Positions 41,661 through 55,402 of a DNA stretch of 64,000 nucleotides are shown here, piece after piece. The DNA is taken from positions 971,501-1,035,500 of the forward strand of contig CAJZBQ010000054.1 of the NCBI GenBank assembly GCA_914767885.1. The letters run 5' to 3'. The notes beneath the pieces were generated by a model. The model saw nothing but the letters and a program-made list of their open reading frames with translations. It ran no database searches and was not told where the DNA came from. Numbering within the stretch: the first letter of the stretch is position 1; the number at the start of each line of letters is the position of its first letter. The stretch is from Blepharisma stoltei. Its lineage: Eukaryota > Ciliophora > Heterotrichea > Heterotrichida > Blepharismidae. The position numbers and the translations under genes were made by a program.

Positions 41661-41921
41661 TTATGCCTTTAAGGTCTCCAGTAGTCGCAAAGGTTTAATC
41701 AGGTCGAAGTTGTCTTCAATCAGAATTAAACGATGCCTTCTTTGTTTTAATTTGTCTATGGCTCTCTCGCTTTCAATTGACTTTTCCTGGTCAATTGCTC
41801 ATGAAAATCTTTTATTTTCATGGCGTGGAGTGTCTGAAAGGAAGTCAAAATTATAGAGATCTGACTTGGCTGCTGCAGCTTCTTGAAGCTCTTTCTTCAT
41901 TTCTATTATTAAATCTTCCAT
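41661..41921 (-). CDS. Small coiled-coil protein
   Basis: 86 residues once one TGA is read as Trp (FSWAIDQEKS). Highly charged and helical (MEDLIIEMKKELQEAAAAK; IESERAIDKLKQRRHR), so probably a coiled coil. Family not recognised. A MITE sits immediately downstream of its stop. Confidence 0.6.
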
Positions 41922-42244
41922 TTTATTATATTAATTAGTGGCATATTGTAATAGCTTTCGCGGCATATTAGAAAAGTGAAAAAAATATGTATAATAATTA
42001 GATAAAACGTATTTATCTCATTGCGCACATAATGGAGAAATATCAAAATGGCACTAATTTTAATAAAGTAATTAATTTTAAATTATTATAAAATTATGTC
42101 ATTTTTCCAGTAATGACGTTTCATAAGAATTCCAAATAAATCTTAAAAAAATCAAATTTTTTGTGATTTTCTAAAAAATGAAAATTTGACATCATCACTT
42201 TCAATCTTTCATAGAAAATTCTAAAGTTTAGAAACATTAATTAA
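41922..42244. other. Divergent intergenic region
   Basis: AT-rich promoter region shared by the coiled-coil and RBR genes; no motif claimed. Confidence 0.4.
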
Positions 42245-43320
42245 ATGGAGCCGTGCCTAGTGTGCTATATAGAGCACCCCCAGACAGATTTTATTTCTTT
42301 ATCTTGTGGATGCCGCTTCTGCAAAGATGTGGTACGCGGGTGGGTGACATCTCAGCTCATGAAATATTTCGTTGAAGACTTTTTTATTTTGTGCCCAAAA
42401 GGTGAGCGTGGGCATTATATAAATGAAAACGACATCAAGTCTTGTCTTACAGACGAAGAGTATGCTAATTACCAATTTATTTTGCTTAAAAGAAGCTTAT
42501 ACTGCTTTTAGTTGATTTTCTAACAGAATTTATTCATTTATTTATATTAAAATTAAAATTATTTTTCCAAAATACAATAAAAGCAAGCATAATTCATGAT
42601 GAAGAATACAAAATCTGCTCATCAAAAGAATGCAACGCAATTGGCTGGATCGATAACTCTATTTCTTGCACAAAGCCTTTAATCTGCAATGTTTGCAAGA
42701 ACGAATGAATCGATCCTTTTCTACGTCCCTGGCAATATCGCTACTACGAAATTTTCAAAGCTGTCTATTCAGGGGAGGTCGAGCTATGAAGCTGCCTATG
42801 AAAAGAACTCTGGACAAAATTATGCCCGATGTGTGGCTTTCCTATAGAAAAATCAGGCGGATGCCCTCATATGATATGCCAACACTGCACCCATGAATTC
42901 TGCTGGAACTGTTTGACTGAATATGACAGTCACAATTATGGAAAATGCGAATACAGATTTGCCTATAGAGGGATTTACTATGCGTGAATTTTTATTTTTT
43001 TTATTTTGAAAATTTTTTATTCATCTGAAGTGTATGGGGATATTTTCAGCTATTTGGTAGACCAGATGAAAATTTTTTTTATTGCAGCTATAATAGCTGT
43101 ATCATGTGTAGGGACTTTTACAATGGCGTGATATTTTTATAGGTCTAAGCATAAGACCAAATATTTAGCTGTGGTTTTGCTACCATTGGCTATATTGTCG
43201 GATTATATGGTTTTTTCTTATCTTTCACAATTGGATGAGATTGAACAAGTGATGAAGTTAATTACGAAATTGTTAACGAGCGCAATTTCTGTTTATGGGG
43301 GATGGAAATTGCTGTATTAA
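42245..43320 (+). CDS. RBR-type E3 ubiquitin ligase with membrane tail
   Basis: Removal of one IES (42500-42591 or the shorter 42500-42579) gives 327 or 331 residues in one frame. RING1 starts CLVCYIEHPQTDF...CGCRFCKDV. The IBR region has CSSKECNAIGW, CNVCKNEW. RING2 has CPMCGFPIEKSGGCPHMIC then CTHEFCWNC. The catalytic Cys of RING2 would be the C in GGCPHMIC/HEFCW context. Two to three hydrophobic segments follow, as in RNF19/RNF144-type membrane RBRs. It would transfer ubiquitin at a membrane. Confidence 0.85.
42500..42591 (+). other. IES, 80 or 92 bp, TA-bounded
   Basis: The TA at 42498 can join the TA at 42590 (92 bp) or 42578 (80 bp). Both keep the RBR frame and remove a TAG. Confidence 0.7.
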
Positions 43321-43366
43321 ATATAAATTTTACTATTCGATTTTAATAGAAATTTATTTTCTTTAT

Positions 43367-43933
43367 TTATATTACTGGCTTAGAAATTTTATCAAGAATT
43401 GTGCGTCGGTTGCTATGAACATGTCTAAGCCTATTAGAAGCCGTTATATGTTTTTCGCCATCATTCGTAAAGCTCTGAGAAATAGTATCCACCTTAAAAC
43501 TTCCTTCAGGGTTCAGTTCAAATATTTTTTCTGAATATGATTTCATAGGACTTGGTGACAGTGTGTATTTAACCTTTTTATCAAATTCGTCAATAGACAC
43601 ATCAAGAATGTCTTTGGTTTTTACACTTATTTTATCCAAATTTTTTACTATGATTTTCTTTCTATTATACAGTCCTGGTCTTTTATAGGTGGATTGGATT
43701 TTTCTATGTCAATCTTCTGTTTGTTGGGATATGTGAGTATCAATTATTTTTAGGACTGATTCTTTATTGTATTCCATTTTCCTCATGATAACTTTTCTGA
43801 TATGTCTTGAATCCCTCGCTTTTGGGCTTCTTTTTGGGTCACCTATGCTGAAATGTCTTTGCATCATTGGAGATGAGCTCCTCATCATTGAAAAAGACTT
43901 GCGAGAGTAGTTAGTTAAAAAGTTGGATGTCAT
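43367..43933 (-). CDS. Unrecognised basic protein
   Basis: Reading one TGA (43706-43708) as Trp gives one 188-residue ORF. Basic, Ser-rich N-terminus (SMMRSSSPMMQRHFSIGDPK), no known domain. It converges on the RBR gene, 46 bp apart. Confidence 0.55.
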
Positions 43934-44019
43934 ACTTAAATAATATGGGTTCTCTTTTTAATTTTCTTAATTATTATCAAATTATTATCAAATTATCATT
44001 AAGTTCCTCAATTAAGTTA

Positions 44020-44569
44020 TATATATATTAAAATGGCAACACGTGTCAACCTGCCCTCTTGGCGTAACAGTCTAGACCTTATGGCTACGGCGAACTGGGA
44101 CGGACTCCGAGCTGAGAATCAAGTGCAGGCTCAAGAAGTGTGTATCCGGGTAGGTTTTGGCTGCTTTCCTGTGGTTGGAAATGGAGGTGCTCAACAGCGT
44201 CCTTTGGACCAAGGATTCATGGGTATTCCTTTACCGAGAAACTGAGGGTTTCGACCCAGGCCACCGCAGAATAGTCTTTTTCCTGTAGCTGCCGAAGAAA
44301 GGTACTTCGACATCCAATAGACTCCAAGGAGTTGATCCTTGAAATCAAGCTACTCCAATTTCCCGTAGCAGGACCGCAGAAATCCGTAAGCCGCCCACTC
44401 AAGACTGAAGCCTCAAGGCAAGGAGGAGACAGAAGGTACCGGAAGGCACTCGTAAGAGGGATAGACCTCTGGGCTGGATTCGAAAAGCGGTAGAACCTCC
44501 CGTCAGGAGGTCTTTGGTGACTGCGTCGCCAATATGGCTAGTGCCTGACTTTAATAATCCTAATCCTAA
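44020..44569 (+). mobile_element. Retroposon-like element with 15-bp target duplication
   Basis: TCCTCAATTAAGTTA at 44005-44019 and 44570-44584. Head ATGGCAACACG after a TA repeat, tail of repeated TAATCC. Shares GAGAAACTGAGGGTTTCGAC with the other three copies. Intergenic. Confidence 0.8.
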
Positions 44570-44616
44570 TCCTCAATTAAGTTAAATAAAAAACTCAGTC
44601 TAAGGCTTTCTTAACT

Positions 44617-46307
44617 TTAAGGGATCGTGCAAAATCTCAATAAAGATGTGTCTCCTTCAACAAAGGAATCTTTTCCTCCACACACATATATCACAGTCTG
44701 TCCTGCTTGTGCTAAATTATGTTCCTTCGCAATATTAAGGGCACTTTCTACCAAATGGCTTGCAGTCTGGTCCATCAGAACAGGGTAAACACCTCTTACA
44801 ATTCTTAAGAATCTTAATGTTTTTGAGCAGTCAGTTATTGCTAAAACCATGCAGGCAGGCTTATATTTTACGATTTTCTGAGCAGTTTTGCCTGTTTTTG
44901 TGATACAAATAATTAGTGAAGCCATGGTGCTAGAGACTGATCTGACTGCGGAGTAGCAAATATTTTCGGTAATGCTCATTGGGAGTTTTAGGTCTCTGAA
45001 TATCATTTCTTGTTCTTCTTCATAATGAATATGCTGCTCTGCTTCAGAAATTATTGATTCTAAATACTGTACAGCTAACAAAGGGTTTCTGCCATATGCA
45101 GTTTCTCCTGTAAGTATAATTCCGTCTATTCTTAATTGGATATATTTGGCTAAGAAAATAATTTATTAATAAAAATGATACCTAATTTATAGAAAAATAG
45201 GCTAAGGAGCTCCGACTTTATTTAATTAGTAAATTATACCCCATCAAAGACCATGTTAGTAATATCGGTAACCTCTGACCTTGAAGGCTTTAGCCGGCTG
45301 ACCAACGAATCTAATACTTGTGTTGACAATAAAACAGGCTTTCCTTTATCATTGCATTTTTTAATAATCAATTTTTGAAGTCGACAAACCTCAGACAGCC
45401 CCGTTTCTACTCCTAAAATTCCACGACCTATAGCAGCCCCATCAGACAGCTGTATAAAATTATCAAGATACCCTATGCTTTCCTTTGTTTGAATTCCTGC
45501 AAATCTTTTCGTTTTTGGAGGAATCCTTATACTTCACAAGCTTTCTAAGTCATCTTCTCCTCTGACTTGCTTATAAATAATCACATCAAAATCCACAGAA
45601 CTCGCCCATTCCAGCAGTCTGATGTCTTCCATATCATTATTTATATCAGGGTCAAATATATTTGTATGTGAAAAGTTGACAGGGATTTGATCATTTATGA
45701 CACACTTATTCTCAGCCCTGCATATCACAACTTTTGGCGCTTTCGCAATTTTTGGCTTTACGCGCTGATATCTTTGGAAATTGTTTATAGGCTTTAAGTC
45801 GTTGCTGGCTTCAGGGTTTTCATTTATGATAGGTGAGCCTTGATTATCGGCTGCTGGATCTGGAGTGAGGGATCTTGGCTTGTAAAGTTCGACGTTTAAT
45901 ACTGTAAAAACGACTTTTCCGAATTCCAACAGAAGCTTGTCATCTCGTTTAACCAAATTTGGCAGCTCTCTATTGTTGCAGATAGCTACATTAGTGTCAT
46001 CAACTAAAGAGGCATCATTCACAATTTTCACGATATCTCCTTCTTTCAGCACAATTGGGTTTTGAGGGTCAGGACTTCCTATGCGAATGTCGCTTTCTCT
46101 TAAACTCAAAATCACACAAACTTCTCTTTTGGCTTCTTGCTCAGCTTCTCTAAGATTTCTCATTATGAGATCTTTGTCTTCGGGTCTGATAAACCTGGTG
46201 CTTAATCTGATTCCGTCAACTCCTGCTTTAATTAGCTCGTATAAGGCTTTTTTAGAAGAAGACGCTTTGCCGACTGTCATAATGATTTTTGTTTTCCTGG
46301 TTTCCAT
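44617..46307 (-). CDS. Pyruvate-kinase-like protein, probably inactive
   Basis: Removing a 110-bp IES gives 1581 nt, 526 residues. Fold landmarks: TKIIMTVGKASS start, SDGAAIGRGILGVE, QKLIIKKCNDKGKPVLLSTQVL, RSEVTDITNMVFDGVDGIILTGETAYG, then a C-terminal domain. Key catalytic signatures are altered. MRLNFSH is IRLSTRF, the metal-binding ARGDLG is GRGILG (Asp replaced), and the Lys of ISKIEN is not evident. This suggests a pseudoenzyme or a strongly diverged PK. An insertion of about 40 residues (Pro/Asn-rich) replaces part of the B-domain region. Confidence 0.8.
45129..45238 (-). other. IES, 110 bp, TA-bounded
   Basis: TA at 45127-45128 and 45237-45238. Excision joins NMVFDGV to DGIILTGETA, restoring a conserved pyruvate-kinase motif. 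Confidence 0.85.
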
Positions 46308-46417
46308 TTATATAGATGCTGAAATTTTTGGCTAGGCTTGGGAATTAAAAAATTAATTTATAGGAAATAGATTTTCTACAAGGGATTTTGGGAGAAATTA
46401 TCATAAATTAAGATATT

Positions 46418-47538
46418 ATGTCGATAGCCAATGATAGAGAAGTTACAAAGGACAAGCAGATAAGAAGGCCAAGAACAGAAATGATAAAGAATATTGATTT
46501 GGCGAAGAATAGCAAACAGATGTATACTATGCCGAGCCCAGCATATCATAAATCTCTATCACATGGCCTCCCCAGCAACCGCTCCTCAGTCCACGTTCCA
46601 TCATCTGATGAAATAAGGCAAATCACTGAAGGCTTTGTGTCAAGCAAAAAAAGATCGACTGAGACCAATTTTTATTCCACTTTTAGCACTACTTCTTTTT
46701 CAGATTCACAAAGGACTTATAAACTCCCACGGCTAGTCTTAGTAAAAGCACTTAAAGGAGTCAATACAGGAGCCAATTGGTTTGATGAAAACGAAGAGCT
46801 TAATCTTCGTGACGGAAAAGGCTCAACCAGGTTTTCAGCTAAACCAAACACAACTGGGGAGTCTTGGAATAAAATTTTCCCTACAAGAGAAGTCCCGTTT
46901 CAAAAGGTCCCAAAAACACATAGTGAAAGATTTTCTCTTATAAATCCAAAAGAAGACTTAGAGTTGGCAAATTATGTGGTAAACTGCAAAAATGCATTTA
47001 AAACAGAGTGGTCTAAGCATAGAGAGCTTAAAGACAGGAAATTTTTCCCTGAGCTGCATCCTGAGTTTATTGGGTTTTCTAACTCTCCCAACTGTGAGTA
47101 TATTAAACCATTGGAAAAATCCCTATTCTTTGGGTAAAAACATAACAAATAAACAATTTTTTAATAGAGTTTTTTTTTGATATATAAGTAATAATTATTA
47201 TAATGACATCTCAAGCTAATTCTGTTTAATTTTAACACCTCGCATTTTTTAAAACAAAATTTTCGAATTAAATTAATATTTGCTTTCCAATTTTTTACTA
47301 ATTGGGATTTTTTTGGATATTGAAAAAATAAAAACTATAAAATTTATATATATAAATTTTTAAAAGAAAAATTAACCCCAGTGAACAAACAAAATTTTTT
47401 TGTTTGCTTACGGCGGGGAGTAAGGAGCATGGGATTAAGAGGGATAGAATTGTGATTTTCAGAGAAGAAATGCTAAAAGTCCAGAATATGATGAAAGAGG
47501 CATGGACAAAAAAGAAAGGGCCTGGAGCCAAGGTATAA
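46418..47538 (+). CDS. Unrecognised protein interrupted by a MITE
   Basis: 239 open codons run into the MITE at 47107. Downstream, HGIKRDRIVIFREEMLKV... to TAA 47536 is clearly coding in another frame. Joining on GAG repeats (47096, 47425; 329 bp) gives 263 residues. Joining on the TAA duplicates of the MITE would leave a stop. The protein is basic with Ser-rich stretches (NFYSTFSTTSFSDSQ); no domain recognised. Confidence 0.6.
47107..47420 (-). mobile_element. Family-1 MITE, copy M (left end deleted)
   Basis: TAA flanks (47104-47106, 47421-47423). The left tip lacks the C-rich hairpin and begins at ACCATTGG. Right end GTTTGCTTACGGCGGGGAG. It lies within the gene at 46418. Confidence 0.8.
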
Positions 47539-47587
47539 GAATAAGCATTCTTATATATTATTTTTAGTTATAATAAATCCCCATAAT

Positions 47588-48664
47588 ATGGAAAAGAAAA
47601 TAACTAATGACTTGCTTGGGATCATAAGAGCCTTATCATGTCTCCCATGCTCCAGACCTTTTCTTAAGCCTGTCGACGTAATCGCATTAGGCATCCCAGA
47701 CTATTTGACTATCATTGATCGGCCAATGGATTTAGGCACAATTAAGACAAAACTAATGAAAAAAGAATACACAGACAAGCAGCAATTTTTACAGGACGTT
47801 TACCAGATTTTCGATAACTGTAGGAGATATAACACTGACCCAAGAAATCCAGTCAGAGTTTTATGTGAAGACTTGCAAACACAATTTGAGCTACAATGAA
47901 CAAAGCTGGAAGACGGGAATAAGGCAAAAAATATATAGGTTGATAAAAATAAAGAAGACATCACTATAACCATACCTAATAAAAGGGAGCCAGAAAATAC
48001 CATTGAGGTTAAAAGATTATCAAGTGCCTCAAGAAAACAAAAATCATCGTCAATCATAAAAATCCCAAATTTTGATATGGAGAGGACTGAGGAAAAAGTC
48101 AGAGAAAAAAAGCCAAAAAGAGAAAAAATAGTAGAAAAACCTATAGAAAAGCCTGTGGAGAAAGTAATAGAAAAACCAATTGAAGAAAATTTTAAAAAAT
48201 TTGAAATTCAGGTTAATACAAATATTGAGGAGCCTGACGAGGTTTTTAAAGAAGAATTTGAAGAGCCAATAAAGGTGGATAGCAGTGAAACTTCTGTACA
48301 AATTTTTATACCTCCTCAGCCACCTTCACCTCCTGAAGCACCTGTCTCTCCGCCGGCTGCTCCTCAAAAGACTGCCCAAGAGTTATGAACGGTGCCAATC
48401 CAAAAAAAACGAAAAAATGAGGAAGTTATTTATGAAGAGGAGCTTAATTATGACAAATTGTTAGGAAGGGACGAGTCTGATAGTATAATCAAGCTTAAAA
48501 TCCCAGAACTTCCACAAGAAGAAATAGAAAATAACGAAGATGCTCCAGCACCTATTAAATTTGATAGTAACGAATATATGAAGGCTGTTCTGCAGCCTAT
48601 GGTTGATGCAGATACCAAGAGAAAGCTAAGAAGCATTCTATATAAAACTATGCTGGCAGCTTAA
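47588..48664 (+). CDS. Bromodomain protein
   Basis: With a 15-nt GC-AG intron (47924-47938) removed, 353 residues. Residues 5-105 form a bromodomain: FLKPVDVIALGIPDYLTIID, PMDLGTIKTKL, then VYQIFDNCRRYN with the acetyl-lysine-binding Asn. The rest is acidic/basic low complexity (repeated EKPIEKP) with a Pro-rich run, then a C-terminal helix (MKAVLQPMVDADTKRKL). Single-bromodomain, BET-like in sequence. It probably reads acetylated histones. Confidence 0.8.
47924..47938 (+). other. 15-nt intron with GC-AG ends
   Basis: GCAAAAAATATATAG. Removal eliminates the only in-frame TAG between the bromodomain and the downstream coding region without changing frame. Confidence 0.7.
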
Positions 48665-48776
48665 AATATTATGTAATGGATCTAAAGTTTAAAAATTTGT
48701 ATTACTCTCCTAGGCATATTTTATATGATTATTAAAGTGTAAATTTTTATTTTCAATTTCAAAATCTTTTCTTTAA

Positions 48777-49128
48777 CTCCCCCCTCCGTGTGAGCGAACA
48801 AAAAAATTTTGTTCGTTCACGGAGTGGATTAACAAAAAAAATTATATATAAACTTTAAAGAAAAAATGTTTTTTCGGGATTTTAAAAAAATCCAACTTCT
48901 CAAAAATTGGAAGGCAAATATTAATTTAATTTGTAAAATTTATGTTTTAAAACGCAATTTGTTTAAAATTAAACAGAATTAGCTCAAGATTTCATGATAC
49001 TAGTTATCACTTATATATCAAATTTTTTTTCCATAAAAACATTTTTCTCGTTCACAGAGGGTGGGTTTTTTGGCAAAAAATAGGGAGTTTTCGAATGGTT
49101 TTGTCCGCTCACACAGAGGGGTAGGGAG
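48777..49128 (+). mobile_element. Family-1 MITE, copy L
   Basis: TAA flanks (48774-48776, 49129-49131). 352 bp, between the bromodomain and USP genes. Confidence 0.85.
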
Positions 49129-49367
49129 TAAATTAAAATAAAGAAAAAATAGCCAAACTAAATTAAAAAATTACTATATAGAGGCTGCATTCTATTGAAG
49201 CTAGTTTGTATTTGTAAAGTTTTTATTTAATTAAATTGCTCATTTCACATCATTTTTTCTCGAAAATCTGTTTCGATGAAAGCTATTTTAATATTTAATA
49301 AATATATTAAAAAAAATTAATTTATGATCTTAGGCAGTCTAAATGCCTAAATAATTTTTTTAATTAT

Positions 49368-51181
49368 ATGAACATTCTTAAACAAATCAAGACAGCTTTT
49401 CTCGACATCAAAACCCCAATTCTTTCTGAACCTCCTGACCGTAATTTCCCCACAAATTACCCATGGAAATTTTTTGTTCATGGAAAAAATTAATTAAATA
49501 ATCTTTTATGTCTAAAAGGATAAAATTTATTTAAGAAAAAAATATAATTAAGGATTATTCTTTGCAAAATTATGAAACCTAAATTACCATAAAGCTGGTA
49601 TTTTGTCGCCAAAAGCCTGCTTTACTAATAATGAACTACAAATAAACTCTGCAAAAGAGCTTTCTCGAGAAGAGGAAGAGCAAGTTGTAAGAAAGCTGGA
49701 CAAAATCAAAGACTGTAACGAGTATTATTGAGTTGAAGCTCAGTGGGTTAGAGATTGAGCAAGTTATATTCACGGGGCAAATAGTCCTGGGAAACTTAAA
49801 ACAGCCAAACTAAAAGAGATAGCAGGCTCTATCAAAAAAGATCTGAGGATTGGGATCGATTATCGGGCTCTTAATAAAGAACAATGGATTTTTTTATCGC
49901 AAAAATACGGAGCAGAAGCACCTGTCATATCAAACTCCCCTATCTATTTAGAAACAAAGCCTGAAGAAATAGAACCAGACGAGCCGGCTACCCCAAGATT
50001 TGACGCCACAAACTTAAAATTGCCTACAAGTGTCAGAGACTCCGAGCACCCCAAATCAGAAAGAAATTCCTCAGAAGGCGCCACCCTTCTTACAACAAGA
50101 AAAGAGACCTTAGAAGTCCCTATTATAGAAGGAGACACAAGCAGCCCAGCTACAGAAGCTGACGAACTTGAAGTAAAATCTTCTAATGAATCTATCACTA
50201 GAAGTACTTCTAATACTGTAAATGACTCTGAATTTAGTTTTCAGTCCTCAAGCTCACTTAAAGTAAGGTCTGGCAGGGTGGGATTAGAAAATCCAGGGCT
50301 GTTTTGCTACATGAATTCGGGGCTGCAGCTGTTATTTAGCATTCCAGAACTTAAGGAAAGCTTGCTGCAGCTAAATACAGAATTTTCTGAAAATAATGTA
50401 GCAAGCATACTGGGGGATATTTGTAAACAAATTTTTTTGGGAAAGGCAAAAAAAGTCAGGCCTGAGGCGCTTTGGAAATATATTAGTGCTTACTTTCCTT
50501 TAAGTAGGCAGCATGACTTGCCGGAATTTTTGAGGTTTATTGTGAATAAGCTAGAGACTGAGCCTCCAATAATTCCACAAATTTTTAACGGTCTGACCTG
50601 CAGTAAAATCACTTGTAATAACTGTTTCCAAGTCTCAAGAAAATATGAACCTTTTATTGATCTCCAATTTGAGCTCAGCTCATCAATCGAAAAAAGCTTT
50701 ATTTTGTTTACAAAAGAAGAGCGTCTCACTGCGAATTATGACTGTGAAGCCTGCAATGAAAAATCAGAAGTCTCCAAACAGTTCAAAATCTCCAAGCCTC
50801 CTTCATATTTACTAATCCAAGTATCCTTATTTATTATGAATTTTTATATCAGAAATTTTATTTTTTTATAAAAATTTATTATAAATAATTTTTGGTATAA
50901 AAAGATTCAGGCAAATTCCTTATCCTCATAAAGTATCATCTACTTGTAAATATAAGAAAAGAATGAGCATTGAAGAATTTTCTTTAGAAAAAGCTGAATA
51001 TGAGCTGCTAGGGGTGGCTGTACATAATGGGTCGATTGATAATGGGCACTATTTAGCTTACTGCAAAAGAGGGCACTCATGATTTTTATATGATGACGCG
51101 AAATGTACAAAAGTCTCGCTGAAAGAAGTTTTGAACTTAAATGCATATGTGCTGCTTTATAAAAAGGTTGAGACAAATTAA
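49368..51181 (+). CDS. Ubiquitin-specific protease with DUSP domain
   Basis: Removing IESs at 49493-49586 and 50824-50899 gives 1644 nt, 547 residues. A DUSP domain lies near 80-180 (EEEEQVVRKLDKIKD, YYWVEAQWVRDWASYIHG), then a Ser/Thr-rich linker and a USP catalytic domain. The Cys box is GLENPGLFCYMNSGLQLL, with the catalytic Cys retained although the usual GNT is GLF. A CxxC pair (CSKITCNNC...CEAC) follows. The His box is NGHYLAYCKRGHSWFLYDD. The enzyme should remove ubiquitin from proteins. It is shorter than human DUSP-USPs such as USP4/USP15. Confidence 0.85.
49493..49586 (+). other. IES, 94 bp, TA-bounded
   Basis: Joining the TA at 49491 to the TA at 49585 links FVHGKN to YHKAGILSPKA in the USP gene. 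Confidence 0.8.
50824..50899 (+). other. IES, 76 bp, TA-bounded
   Basis: Joining the TA at 50822 to the TA at 50898 links SYLLIQV to KRFRQIPYP, the LKRF-type strand of USPs. Confidence 0.85.
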
Positions 51182-51404
51182 TAGCATTGCTATAAAATGA
51201 TAATAAATTATAAATGCAATTATTATTTGGTATATTTAGGTCTGTTATTTTTATTTTTATATTAAAGTATTCCTTAGCAAGACAATTTTAACAAAAAAAT
51301 AATTGTGGATCAGTTAAAAATATAGCAAGCCCTTACCAATATCTGAATAAAATCACTTGACATCCTAATACCTATTAGGTATAAATGGCTTACGCCATTT
51401 AAAT

Positions 51405-55355
<3,951 letters not shown>

Positions 55356-55402
55356 TATAAAACATAAAGAAAGGGGGTAACACATAAAGCTAATAATTAT
55401 AA

